DNA of 64,000 nucleotides from Lacipirellula parvula (GTDB taxonomy: Bacteria; Planctomycetota; Planctomycetia; Pirellulales; Lacipirellulaceae). The stretch spans positions 5,190,501 to 5,254,500 of the forward strand of contig NZ_AP021861.1 of NCBI RefSeq assembly GCF_009177095.1, given 5' to 3'. This document shows positions 42,963 to 52,912 of the stretch, in pieces; position 1 is the stretch's first letter; each line of letters starts with the position of its first letter. The notes under the pieces are model-generated. The model was given only the letters and a program-made list of their open reading frames with translations. It ran no database searches and was not told the origin of the DNA. Position numbers and translations under genes: made by a program.

Positions 42963-43291
42963 GAATCTCGCCGTTGGCTTTCGGGAAAACCAGTGATTGT
43001 AGAGCCTGCGGGCGGGGAAGGTCTAGGCGCCTGGTTTCGCGGTAGCCGCGGCTCAACGAGCCGCCGGAGCGGTGGCTCGAATGCCGAATGGGGAATGAGG
43101 AATGGGGTAATAGGCCACCTCGCCGCCCCATTCCCCATTCAGCATTCCCCATTTGTATCCGCTCCGGCGGCTCGTTGACCCGCGGCTCCTGTTGCCTCCT
43201 TGCCACGCCACGTTGCTTCTCCGCAACGCGAACGCTTATAGTGATTTTAACGGCCAGCGAAGTAACGCCCTATTTCACCGCGGTTTACGGC
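42963..43291. other. Spacer between guaA and surE with a nested palindrome
   Basis: About 330 bases between divergent genes. Its centre is the long nested inverted repeat at 43048-43190. The remaining 85 and 100 bases at the sides should contain the promoters of guaA and surE. No gene was seen. Confidence 0.6.
43048..43190. repeat. Nested inverted repeat (family E outside, GAATGGGGAATG inside)
   Basis: Outer arms GCGGCTCAACGAGCCGCCGG (43048-) and CCGGCGGCTCGTTGACCCGC (to 43190) are near reverse complements. Inside them GAATGGGGAATGAGGAATGG pairs with CCATTCCCCATTC-type sequence at 43126-43152. The structure could fold into a hairpin of about 140 bases. Confidence 0.8.
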
Positions 43292-44062
43292 ATGCAGATC
43301 CTGCTTACGAACGACGACGGCATCTATGCACCGGGCTTGGCGGCCCTGGAACACGAGTTGCGAAAGATCGGCTCCGTCGAGGTCGCCGCCCCTCTCACCG
43401 AACAGAGCGGCGTCGGCCACGCGATCACCTACCGCACGCCGCTGATGGCCCGCGAAGCTTACGACGGGACGCGGCAGCGCGGGTGGGCGGTCGAAGGGAG
43501 TCCCGCCGATTGCGTGAAGCTGGCGATTTCCGAGTTGTGCTCGGCTCGCCCGCAACTCGTGGTCAGCGGAATCAACAGCGGACTGAACGCGGGAATCAAC
43601 GTCCTGTACTCCGGCACGGTGTCGGCGGCGATCGAAGGCGCCTTTTTCGGCGTCACGAGCGTCGCCGTCTCGCTGGAGTGGGATGAGCAAGCTCGTTACG
43701 ACATCGCGGCCCAGTTGGCCGTGCCGATCATTTCGCAAATCCTCGCCCAAAAGGGACCGGAACCACAACTTTACAACCTGAACATTCCGCTCGCGGCTCT
43801 GAACCGGCCGTCGGAAGTTCGCGTGACGCCGATGTGCATCGCTCCCTGGGGCGAAAGCTACGAGCGCCGCGACGATCCCCGCGGTCGGCCCTACTACTGG
43901 GCGACGGGCAAACAACCGGCGCCGGCAAGCGACGCGACAACCGACCTGGCTGAACTTCGTGCTGGAAACATTACGCTGACGCCGCTCGACTTTGACCTCA
44001 CTCGCCGCGACAAGTTAGCCGAGATGCGGCGCTGGCAATTCGCGGCCGCAACTGGTAGTTAA
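43292..44062 (+). CDS. surE: 5'/3'-nucleotidase SurE
   Basis: A metal-dependent phosphatase of nucleoside monophosphates, often tied to stationary-phase survival. 256 residues. The N-terminus MQILLTNDDGIYAPGLAAL holds the catalytic Asp pair, followed by VAAPLTEQSGVGHAIT, then GSPADCVKLAI, then VVSGINSGLNAGINVLYSGTVSAAIEG, all canonical. The ATG at 43292 gives the family N-terminus exactly. The gene is a single transcription unit followed by a family C repeat. Confidence 0.96.
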   Translation: MQILLTNDDGIYAPGLAALEHELRKIGSVEVAAPLTEQSGVGHAITYRTPLMAREAYDGTRQRGWAVEGSPADCVKLAISELCSARPQLVVSGINSGLNAGINVLYSGTVSAAIEGAFFGVTSVAVSLEWDEQARYDIAAQLAVPIISQILAQKGPEPQLYNLNIPLAALNRPSEVRVTPMCIAPWGESYERRDDPRGRPYYWATGKQPAPASDATTDLAELRAGNITLTPLDFDLTRRDKLAEMRRWQFAAATGS

Positions 44063-44092
44063 CTGACCGCCTGAGAAATCAATTCAAATCAA

Positions 44093-44219
44093 ATACATTC
44101 AACACGGAGGACACAGAGATCACAGAGGGCGGGGATGAAACACGACTCCCCATGATATTGCTGACGGCCGAGCGCTGGCAGCTTTCTTCTCTGTGTCCTC
44201 TGTGCTCTCTGTGTTGAAA
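44093..44219. repeat. Repeat family C copy 2
   Basis: ATTCAACACGGAGGACACAG at the left pairs with CTCTGTGCTCTCTGTGTTGA at the right around about 75 unique bases. The right arm is nearly identical to that at 35850-35877. Confidence 0.82.
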
Positions 44220-44253
44220 AGAAACGGCCTAATCTCTTGGAAGGAGTATTGGC

Positions 44254-45057
44254 ATGAACGCCTCGACTTATCGCTCCGCCGTCGCTCTCGCCTTCGCCGC
44301 CTCGCTAGGCTGCGGCGGCGCCCCTGCTCTGCCGACTGGGCCGGCGACGCCTCCGGCGGCTGAAGCTCCGGCGGAAAAAGAAAAGCCGATTGTGGCCGGC
44401 GTTCCCGGCGAGGAGATGCCCGAAGACGAGACTCCCGTCACCGACATTCCGCGGAAGTTCAATTCGCACGATCCGATTCAAGGCCGCCGTTCGCGCCGGC
44501 AGGCCCAAGGAACGAACGCTCTCGGCCTCGGCACGACTGCCGCCGCCGGCTTCTATGCGAAGCATGAAATGATGATCATCGCCATCGATCACGCGAACCA
44601 ACTGTACAATCCGCAACACGACTTCGAGTTCCCGAAGACGCAAGAAATCTTCATGAAGGAAGTGGTTGCTCCGGCTCTCAACGGGCAGCCGTTGCCGAAG
44701 ATTCCGGAGGACGAAGAGTACTGCTACGTGCCAGAACAAGGCGAAATCGGCTTGCAAATTCGCCTCGTCCCGGGCAGCCCGCGTTCGAAAGTTCCGGCCG
44801 GCACGACGCCGCAACAAGCCATCGCACAACTCGGCGGCAGCCTGGAACCGGAAGAACCAGCCTACGTTCCGCCGACCACTCAAATCAGCCCGCCGCCGGC
44901 CGATCCGGCTGCTGCTCCCGCCGCTGCCGCACCGGCCGCCGAACCTGCCCCTGGCGAACCAGAAGGCGGCCGCGACGACGCCGGCAATCCGCTCGATCTA
45001 CGCGAACGGGCCGCTGGCTTTGGCGGCGTCTCGCCGACCGACGGCCTGTCGGAATAA
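44254..45057 (+). CDS. Lipoprotein of unknown function
   Basis: 267 residues. The lipobox-like SLGC at about residue 20 marks a lipoprotein signal. A Pro/Ala/Glu-rich part to residue 70 precedes a central domain near 85-190 with no membrane segments (GFYAKHEMMIIAIDHANQLY, EYCYVPEQGEIGLQIRLVPG). The tail is Pro/Ala-rich and ends in LRERAAGFGGVSPTDGLSE. I do not recognise the fold. A good AAGGAG ribosome binding site precedes the ATG. It is followed by another exported protein gene 230 bases on. Confidence 0.75.
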   Translation: MNASTYRSAVALAFAASLGCGGAPALPTGPATPPAAEAPAEKEKPIVAGVPGEEMPEDETPVTDIPRKFNSHDPIQGRRSRRQAQGTNALGLGTTAAAGFYAKHEMMIIAIDHANQLYNPQHDFEFPKTQEIFMKEVVAPALNGQPLPKIPEDEEYCYVPEQGEIGLQIRLVPGSPRSKVPAGTTPQQAIAQLGGSLEPEEPAYVPPTTQISPPPADPAAAPAAAAPAAEPAPGEPEGGRDDAGNPLDLRERAAGFGGVSPTDGLSE

Positions 45058-45289
45058 CGCTTTTCTGAACCACGCTCCGCGCTGATTAGCATGGAGTGAG
45101 AGAGATACGGAGAGAACTGGGAGGGGGCTGTCGGCTCTTGGCCGCCGGCTGTCTCGCCAGACGGGTGCTCGCACGCCGCGAATGCATCAAGGTCTGGCAG
45201 CCGCCGACGCTGAAAGCCGGCAGCCTTCTCCTACAAGACGCACGGAAGCGAACGCCTCGTCCCCCACGACTTCGCTTCCCTGACGTGCC

Positions 45290-46102
45290 ATGAATCGCTC
45301 CGACTCCAATTCACTGTTCGGCATTCCCACATTCGCGTGGAAGTTGATCCTCGCCGCGGCGGTGCTCGCCGTGATGTTGTTCAACCGCGCCGATGCAGCC
45401 GCTCCCGACAACTGTGCCGTGACGCCGTTGCGGACGCCGCCAGCGCCCCCGGCGTGCCCGCCCGCGCAAGATAGCTGGATCTTCATGCCGAGCCGGTTCA
45501 CCCACGATCCGGCCACCGGGGCTCGCGTCGCGCAGTATGCGATGAAGCCGCCGATTGAACCACTGGGCGATCCACGCCAAGTGACGAGCGGTTACTCGCG
45601 CAACCGGATCATCCTCCGCGGCGGCGACGGCTCGGTCGACACGATCTATCGCGTCACCAGCTTCGGCAACGGCCGCGGCGGGATGGACGCCGAGTGGGAA
45701 CGTTTTCATGACGCTTGGCGCGGTTCGACCATCGCCGGCGGCCAGAGCCAGATGTACATCCCCGGCTACGGCGGTTGGTTTGGCGGCGGCGGGGGATACC
45801 GCGGCGCTGGCGGTTACGGAGGCGGCGGCTATGGCGGCGGTGGATACGGCCCGGGTGGAGGCGGAGGTTATGGTCCGGGCGGCGGCGGTGTTCCGCCGTG
45901 GGCTGGTCCCGGCGGGGCCGGGTATGGCTACGGCTACGGGCCGGGCTATGGCGTGCCTGATGCGGGCCGACTTGATCCCGATGGCGCCGATGGCTATCGC
46001 GAACCGCAGTACCGCACGCCGAATCGTGATTTTTACTACGATAAGCCGCCGCAAGACTTTGGCAACGGCGGCCACCATGGCGGCGGGCATCATCAGAATT
46101 AA
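45290..46102 (+). CDS. Membrane-anchored or exported glycine-rich protein
   Basis: 270 residues. A helix at about 15-33 (AWKLILAAAVLAVMLFNRA) may be a signal or an anchor. The domain that follows has several cysteines and prolines (CAVTPLRTPPAPPACPPAQ) and a folded-looking middle (SRNRIILRGGDGSVDTIYRV). Residues about 160-220 are low complexity: GGYGGGGYGGGGYGPGGGGG and similar repeats. The tail ends in a His/Gly stretch (NGGHHGGGHHQN) that might bind metal. The function is unknown. The start lacks a strong ribosome binding site. Confidence 0.7.
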   Translation: MNRSDSNSLFGIPTFAWKLILAAAVLAVMLFNRADAAAPDNCAVTPLRTPPAPPACPPAQDSWIFMPSRFTHDPATGARVAQYAMKPPIEPLGDPRQVTSGYSRNRIILRGGDGSVDTIYRVTSFGNGRGGMDAEWERFHDAWRGSTIAGGQSQMYIPGYGGWFGGGGGYRGAGGYGGGGYGGGGYGPGGGGGYGPGGGGVPPWAGPGGAGYGYGYGPGYGVPDAGRLDPDGADGYREPQYRTPNRDFYYDKPPQDFGNGGHHGGGHHQN

Positions 46103-46124
46103 TTAGAACTCACCACGACGGTTC

Positions 46125-46215
46125 TGTGGGAGGCGTCTCCGACGCCGATGACGTACCGCCAACCGCAACATTGCTGGAGTGGAGCGTGGCATCGGGGTCG
46201 GAGACCCCTCCCACA
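46125..46215. repeat. Repeat family A copy 4
   Basis: TGTGGGAGGCGTCTCCGACG at the left and GGTCGGAGACCCCTCCCACA at the right. Fourteen bases before it is ACTCACCACGACGG, part of a family B inner arm, so two repeat types abut. Confidence 0.85.
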
Positions 46216-46244
46216 AACCAACAGAGCGGTTCAGTTCTGTCGAT

Positions 46245-46820
46245 TCACGGTACAGCCCGATTCGTCCGTGCGCTGTTCACGGCGTCGATAGGTTTGCCGT
46301 CGTAGTAGGCCGTGTAACCGGTCAGAAGCCATTGGTCGCCGAGTTTCATCCACTCGAGATCGACGCGTTGGTTGACGTAAGGAACGGGATGGCCGCTCTG
46401 GACGTGGGTGCCGTTGAGAAACGCCCGCGAGGTTGAGGTCGCCGTCATTGGGCTCGCCGACTCGTTGAGGGTCACTTCGACGTTCCGTCCGCTGCCGGCG
46501 CTCTCGACCTTCACCATCGGCATCAGCGTTTGCACATCGGAGCGGATGTCCGTGGCGGTCGGAGAGACGTACGCCAGCACGCCGTCGACATCATTCCGAT
46601 CGATCGCGGCATAAATGCCGTGAACGGCGGCGGCAACTTGCTCGCGGTCGGTCTGAACAAACCATTCAATCGCCAACAGGCCGATCGTCGCCGCCACGGC
46701 CGCCGCGAACGCGCCCAGCGAGTCGCTGGTCCGCCGCGTCATGAAAAAGACCAGCGTCAACGTAATCGCCAGCCCGCCGATAACCGCGATTCCCAGCTCG
46801 TTTTCGGTAAAGAACGTCAT
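46245..46820 (-). CDS. Two-helix membrane protein of unknown function
   Basis: 191 residues from the ATG at 46820. Two hydrophobic segments lie at about 9-27 (IAVIGGLAITLTLVFFM) and 36-55 (LGAFAAAVAATIGLLAIEWF). The outer or soluble part of about 130 residues looks like a nuclear transport factor 2-type cone fold (IYAAIDRNDVDGVLAYVSPT...RVDLEWMKLGDQWLLTGYTAYYDG), which is an inference from strand pattern only. An AGGAGG ribosome binding site is well placed. The gene lies between two family A repeats. Confidence 0.7.
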   Translation of the reverse strand: MTFFTENELGIAVIGGLAITLTLVFFMTRRTSDSLGAFAAAVAATIGLLAIEWFVQTDREQVAAAVHGIYAAIDRNDVDGVLAYVSPTATDIRSDVQTLMPMVKVESAGSGRNVEVTLNESASPMTATSTSRAFLNGTHVQSGHPVPYVNQRVDLEWMKLGDQWLLTGYTAYYDGKPIDAVNSARTNRAVP

Positions 46821-47133
46821 CGCCTCGCCTCCTGATTCCTCGCCGCAGCGGACGGTGCGATCGAGCTTTGCATAAAAACTGTGTGGGAGGGGTCTCTGAC
46901 CCCTAAGCGACGCTCTTGGCCTTAGCGGCTCCGGATTGGTAAGCGAAATCGGCGTCGGAGACGCCTCCCACAAAAGACTTTCTGGGCCAAGACGGTGCGA
47001 TCGCATTCGTTCGTCGCATCGTGCGGCCCTTACCGATGATAGGGCGATTGGCTAGCCGCCGCCACATCTTTCGTCCCGAATCGGACGCTGCAGCAAAATC
47101 AAACCGCCGGCGACCGAATAGAATGAAACTACG
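46821..47133. other. Spacer with a family A repeat, no gene seen
   Basis: Divergent spacer between the two-helix protein and the HTTM protein. It contains family A copy 5 at 46882-46972 and about 160 unique bases before 47134. No coding frame or clear promoter was identified. Confidence 0.5.
46882..46972. repeat. Repeat family A copy 5
   Basis: TGTGGGAGGGGTCTCTGACC at the left, GGCGTCGGAGACGCCTCCCA plus CA at the right; the left arm is of the GGGGTC type and the right of the GGCGTC type. Confidence 0.85.
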
Positions 47134-48663
47134 ATGCGAGCAGCACGCGAAGCCTTCCGCGCCGTCTTTGGTCTCGACCTCCGGTCGCTCGCCGTCATGC
47201 GCGTGGGCCTCGCCGGCGTCGTGCTCACCGATTTGGCGATCCGGTTCAGCGACTTCGGCGCCATGTATTCTTCGAGCGGCATGGCGCCGGTGGAGATGGT
47301 GCGCAGCCTGCAGCGGATTCCGGCTTGGTCGCTGCACCTTTTAAACGGTTCCGACGCGTGGCAGGCGACGCTGTTCGGCATTGCGGCCTTGCTGGCGGTC
47401 GCGCTGCTCGTGGGCTGGCAGACGCGGCTGGCGACGGTTGGTTCGTGGATCTTGCTCGCGTCGGTGCAGATACGGATGCCGCTGGTGCTGAACGCGGGCG
47501 ACACGCTGCTGCGGGTGGCGTTGTTTTGGGGGATGTTTTTGCCGTTGGGGGCGGTTTGGTCGTTGGATTCGTACCGGAAGAATGAAGACCGGAGGGATAA
47601 ACCCTCCGGCTCGCCTGGATCCTTCTCGTTGAGCCGTTACTCGAATCCATTTTTCTCCGCTGCGACTTTCGCGCTCGTGGTGCAGTTGGCGCTCGTTTAC
47701 TGGTTCGCGGGATGGGCGAAGTGGAACGATGCTTGGCTCCGCGAGGACGCGCTGGGGAATGTGTTTAAGTTTGGGCTCTATGGGCTGCCGCTCGGGGCGG
47801 CGCTCAGCGACTACCCTGCCCTGACGCAATTCTTCAGCCGGGCGACGGTTTGGTTTGAACTCCTTGGGCCATTGCTGTTGTTCATTCCGTGGCAAACGGC
47901 CCGGCTGCGGATGGTTGCGATCATCGGCTTCGTGTTACTGCACGTCGGCATCGCCGTGACGATGACGGTCGGTTTGTTTTCGTACGCGGCGATCGCCGTT
48001 TGGATGGGAATGCTGCCCAGCGAGTTTTGGAATCGGTGGAGCAGGTTCGACATCAATTCGTTGGCGCCCATCGCCCCCGCTCACGCATCGCCGACGCGCG
48101 GAAAGCTCCGCTGGGCCGGTTCCGCTAGCGTGCTGGCGCTGCTCGTTGTGGCAATTTACTGGAACGTCACCAGCGAGATCTCGCCCCGATCGATGAACCG
48201 GTTCGACTGGGGAATGCGGGCCGCAGCCCACCTGACGACCTTGCGGCAAAGTTGGGGCGTCTTCGGCCGCCCGCCGCGGCAAGATCGTTGGTTCGTCTAC
48301 CACGCACGCCTGAAAAACGGCGAGTCGGTCGATCTGCTCAGCGGCGGCAGCGAGATTCTCAAGCAGAAGCCCGCCCTCTCCTCGCGGCAGTTCTCTAACC
48401 ATCGCTGGCGGAAACTGCACCTGCGGATCTGCTCCGAGAATTGCACGCCCTACCGGCAGCCAATGGCCGACTACTTCGTTCGCCACTGGAATGCGACGCA
48501 TCCCGAGGATGAACAAGTGGTGCGGCTCGACTTCTACTACTACACGCAGGCGTTCGATCAGCACGGCATCGGCGGCGATCACGTTCGCAAGATGCTCGCC
48601 CAGCAGGTGCTAAGCGAAGGGGGCAACTTCGCCGAGGCGCTGCGGAATGGCGATGATTTCTGA
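47134..48663 (+). CDS. HTTM-domain membrane protein
   Basis: 509 residues. The N-terminal region (DLRSLAVMRVGLAGVVLTDL) and the helix pattern over about residues 15-300 match the HTTM family, related to vitamin K-dependent gamma-carboxylase. Recognisable parts are GWQTRLATVGSWILLASVQ, LNAGDTLLRVALFWGMFLPL, VYWFAGWAKWN and LHVGIAVTMTVGLFSYAAI. The soluble C-terminal domain is about 160 residues. The activity of bacterial members is unknown. Residues about 152-159 (DRRDKPSG) are encoded by a perfect CCGGAGGG...CCCTCCGG palindrome inside the coding frame. Confidence 0.85.
   Translation: MRAAREAFRAVFGLDLRSLAVMRVGLAGVVLTDLAIRFSDFGAMYSSSGMAPVEMVRSLQRIPAWSLHLLNGSDAWQATLFGIAALLAVALLVGWQTRLATVGSWILLASVQIRMPLVLNAGDTLLRVALFWGMFLPLGAVWSLDSYRKNEDRRDKPSGSPGSFSLSRYSNPFFSAATFALVVQLALVYWFAGWAKWNDAWLREDALGNVFKFGLYGLPLGAALSDYPALTQFFSRATVWFELLGPLLLFIPWQTARLRMVAIIGFVLLHVGIAVTMTVGLFSYAAIAVWMGMLPSEFWNRWSRFDINSLAPIAPAHASPTRGKLRWAGSASVLALLVVAIYWNVTSEISPRSMNRFDWGMRAAAHLTTLRQSWGVFGRPPRQDRWFVYHARLKNGESVDLLSGGSEILKQKPALSSRQFSNHRWRKLHLRICSENCTPYRQPMADYFVRHWNATHPEDEQVVRLDFYYYTQAFDQHGIGGDHVRKMLAQQVLSEGGNFAEALRNGDDF
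47589..47609. repeat. Palindrome within the HTTM coding sequence
   Basis: CCGGAGGG, a five-base loop, then CCCTCCGG. It is read in frame as a polar insert in a loop between helices. Confidence 0.7.
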
Positions 48664-48665
48664 TT

Positions 48666-48769
48666 AAGACTGGACAGGATCACAGGATTGATTGGATTGA
48701 CAGGATGTCATCTAAGCATCGCATTGCCTTATCCTGTCGACCTATGAAATCCTGTGATCCTGTCCATTA
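48666..48769. repeat. Inverted repeat with GGACAGGATCACAGGATT arms
   Basis: GGACAGGATCACAGGATTGA at the left pairs with AATCCTGTGATCCTGTCC at the right, with an inner GACAGGAT/ATCCTGTC pair. It begins just after the HTTM stop and its right arm encodes the last residues of the convergent gene. Confidence 0.82.
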
Positions 48770-49131
48770 TCCAATCGACGAAAGCGCTCGCGTAGCAGCA
48801 TCGTCAGCGAGCCGGTAAACATCACCGCCAGCATGATCTCCAGCGGCCAGATCGGAATCACCGGGTTGTCGGGCGTCGAGTAATTCGGCGTGCCGACGGC
48901 CCGCTTTTCGCCGTCGCCGTCTGCCTTGATCTCCAGCGAGCCGCTCGCGATCGCCGAGCGAGCTTGGTACTTGTTCTCGATGCTCGCCTGCCGCTTGCCG
49001 AACTTGCCGCCGGTGGCGAGCAGCGCCGCCAGACCAACCGCGGTGAACAGCGCGAACCAGAGCCACGGCGAATCGGTGATCGGCGGCCGTGCCGGCTGCG
49101 GAGGGTCGGGCTGGCGAAGACTTTTGGCCAT
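48742..49131 (-). CDS. Two-helix small membrane protein with a repeat-encoded tail
   Basis: 129 residues. Helices lie near 19-38 (WLWFALFTAVGLAALLATGG) and 95-115 (IWPLEIMLAVMFTGSLTMLL), with a polar middle (ASIENKYQARSAIASGSLEIKADG). The last nine codons (DNGQDHRIS) are read from the GGACAGGATCACAGGATT repeat arm. The start is the ATG at 49131; an in-frame TTG four codons earlier is possible. The function is unknown. Confidence 0.7.
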   Translation of the reverse strand: MAKSLRQPDPPQPARPPITDSPWLWFALFTAVGLAALLATGGKFGKRQASIENKYQARSAIASGSLEIKADGDGEKRAVGTPNYSTPDNPVIPIWPLEIMLAVMFTGSLTMLLRERFRRLDNGQDHRIS

Positions 49132-49168
49132 GATTCCAAGCAATGACGCTCAAAGAAACGAACGACTC

Positions 49169-49258
49169 TGTGGGAGGCGTCTCCGACGCCGATTCCGGTC
49201 ACCACTCCAAGCCGCTACGGCCAAGAAAGCCGCTTCGGGATCGGAGATCCCTCCCACA
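49169..49258. repeat. Repeat family A copy 6
   Basis: TGTGGGAGGCGTCTCCGACG at the left, GGGATCGGAGATCCCTCCCA plus CA at the right. The GATC in the right arm is a variation. Confidence 0.85.
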
Positions 49259-49289
49259 AGTTTCTCCTCGAAGCAGGGACAATAAAAAA

Positions 49290-49363
49290 CCGCTGATGAA
49301 CGCTCATCAGACGCTAATGGAGACGAGTTGTCCATTAGCGCCGATAAGCGTCCATCAGCGGTG
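49290..49363. repeat. Inverted repeat with ACCGCTGATG arms, before the eno stop
   Basis: ACCGCTGATGAACGCTCATC pairs with GATAAGCGTCCATCAGCGGT apart from a few bases, with GCTAATGG/CCATTAGC inside. It lies about 30 bases downstream of the eno stop and could act as a 3' hairpin, but no T run follows it. Confidence 0.75.
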
Positions 49364-49394
49364 AAATCTCAACCGCGAACGTGCGTTCAGCGAG

Positions 49395-51034
<1,640 letters not shown>

Positions 51035-52657
51035 CTACTCCGCGGCTTCAGTTCCGCTCTTCTCCAACAAGATTTTGAACCGCATCTCGCCAGGCTGGCC
51101 GGTTTGCGGGTCTTGCGTGAAAAACTTGCCGGCGTAGATCTCTCCGAACGTCACGCCGAAGCGACTCTGCGGACGTCCCGGCGCCACCGCGAGCGGACGC
51201 CACTTCGCTTTCAATTTTTCGCGATCGCTCAAATCGCCCAAATCGAACGCCGCAAATTCTTTCTGCGCGGCCGCACTGTCGCCGTCGACGTCCATCTGAT
51301 GGAGATCGACGCCTCTCCGCATCTGCCGCGAACTGGCGTCCATGGGTTGCACCATGAACGCCACGAACAACTCGTCGCGCATTTGATCAAGTCTCAGCAT
51401 ATGTAACGGCGAGCGGTTGTTCCCGTCGTAGTTGACCCCGCCCGTCCACGGCAGCATCGTTTCGCCGGAAGTAGGCCCGCCTCCTTGCGTTGGAATCCAT
51501 TGCCAACCAATGCGAACATCGGCGTTGACCAGCGGGAACAATTTGACCGTTTGCAGCTTTCCTGCGTCCCCCTCGACGCTGAGATTGATTCGGCTCCCTC
51601 CGCTAACGTATCCCGCTGCGGCCGCCATGAGCTGATACTGCCCGGGGAACAGCTTGACGGTCGCATTCCCGTCGGCATCGGTTTCGGTCGAAACGTGAGA
51701 GTTCCTGCCGCCGCCGTAGCGATCACCCCCTACCAGGGTCACTTGAGCTCCTTCAATTGGCTTGTCAGCCTGATCAACGACGCGAATCTTCACGTCGCGT
51801 TTGTCTTCTTCAACGTAGCGATGAACCTTCAGCTCCTGCGGAGACGAGTAGATCGATGTTGCGACCGACAGCTCGATCTCTTGCGGCCGCAGTCCGGACT
51901 GATTGACGACCAACTGCACGGGCTGCGAACGGTTGCCCGGGTAGTTAAAGAAATAGAACAGGTTGTAACCCTCGGAAAACGATTCCAGACGCTCGTTGTT
52001 GCCGCCGCCTTGGATCGAATTTTGCGTCATCGAGACTGGCTCGTCATGCTGATCGACCACGCGAAAGATTGCAAAGTTCGCAATCTGCTCGCGATCGCCG
52101 TTGTTCGCTCGTCCGCCATGCGGGTCTTCAGCCAACTGATCGAGTCGCTCCACCAGTTCAACCGGCAAACGATCGATCTTCAGTCGTTGCTCAATCCGCA
52201 CGGCGAGGCGATCGGCGGCGCCCGGGTATGCCTTGCGAACGGCGGCGAGATGAGGCTCCAGCGCTTCGTGCGCCGCTTGGCCGTAGCCGGCGTCCAACAA
52301 ACTCGTCGCATACCAGAACAAAACTTGCGGATCCTCCGGAGCCAGCCGCGCCGCCTCGGCCAGTAAGCCGACGACTTCCTTATCGGCCCCGTTGAGAATC
52401 TTGGCTTCCAATGCTGTTCGCAACAGTCGCTGCGGCTGCGGTTCTTCGGCCTGCGGGACGGCCGCAATTTCAGAGATATCGGCAAGCGGAACGCGCATCG
52501 TCGAGTCGCCCACTTGCACCACTGCTTCGGCGCCTTCAACCGCAGCGGCGCCGAGAAGCACGCCGCCCGACTTGAGGCGGACTTGTTGCTGAGCCAGTGC
52601 AGGCGAGGCGATCAGCGTGACCGCGAGCGAGGCGAGCAGAATGCGAAGAGAATTCAT
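51035..52657 (-). CDS. Exported multi-domain protein with carboxypeptidase-regulatory-like part
   Basis: 540 residues. A signal peptide (1-22, ending ALA) comes first, then a short beta-hairpin-rich segment (VRLKSGGVLLGAAAVEGAE). A helical TPR-like region lies around 80-150 (LLAEAARLAPEDPQVLFWYA). An Ig-like part covers about 285-370, KIRVVDQADKPIEGAQVTLV followed by TDADGNATVKLFPGQYQLMA, matching carboxypeptidase-regulatory-like domains. The last 120 residues (WIPTQGGGPTSGETMLPW...) are not recognised. It may bind or sense something in the envelope; no enzyme motif is seen. Confidence 0.7.
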   Translation of the reverse strand: MNSLRILLASLAVTLIASPALAQQQVRLKSGGVLLGAAAVEGAEAVVQVGDSTMRVPLADISEIAAVPQAEEPQPQRLLRTALEAKILNGADKEVVGLLAEAARLAPEDPQVLFWYATSLLDAGYGQAAHEALEPHLAAVRKAYPGAADRLAVRIEQRLKIDRLPVELVERLDQLAEDPHGGRANNGDREQIANFAIFRVVDQHDEPVSMTQNSIQGGGNNERLESFSEGYNLFYFFNYPGNRSQPVQLVVNQSGLRPQEIELSVATSIYSSPQELKVHRYVEEDKRDVKIRVVDQADKPIEGAQVTLVGGDRYGGGRNSHVSTETDADGNATVKLFPGQYQLMAAAAGYVSGGSRINLSVEGDAGKLQTVKLFPLVNADVRIGWQWIPTQGGGPTSGETMLPWTGGVNYDGNNRSPLHMLRLDQMRDELFVAFMVQPMDASSRQMRRGVDLHQMDVDGDSAAAQKEFAAFDLGDLSDREKLKAKWRPLAVAPGRPQSRFGVTFGEIYAGKFFTQDPQTGQPGEMRFKILLEKSGTEAAE

Positions 52658-52912
52658 GTGACGCGAATCTCGTGAAGATCGGCGGAGATGGATTTACAAA
52701 CATCCCCATCATATATTCACAAAACACGAAACGCCACCAGCTGAGCCTCTTTACCTGTTTCCAGACGGGCAGAACGGCTTCTGCCCCCGCGTGTTCGCGA
52801 CCGGCCCTCAAACGAAGGCCGATGGCTTGGCCCCTCGCGTGCTTCCACGTTTGCGCCGCCGCGGACAAACGGCGACGCAAACGCGGTGTTTTTATCGGGC
52901 AACGACGGCCGC

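Noticed and set aside
41496-43178. Open frame of 560 codons opposite guaA
   Set aside because: Antisense to a canonical guaA gene, and its protein is Arg/Asp/Val-rich without any known motif.
45753-45960. Glycine-codon repeats as a tandem-repeat array or CRISPR-like structure
   Set aside because: They are in-frame GGY/GGG codon repeats of the glycine-rich protein with no regular repeat-spacer pattern.
52849-52890. GTTTGCGCC...CGCAAAC hairpin followed by GTTTTT as a terminator
   Set aside because: The T run lies on the plus strand, but both neighbouring genes are on the minus strand, so there is no transcript for it to end.
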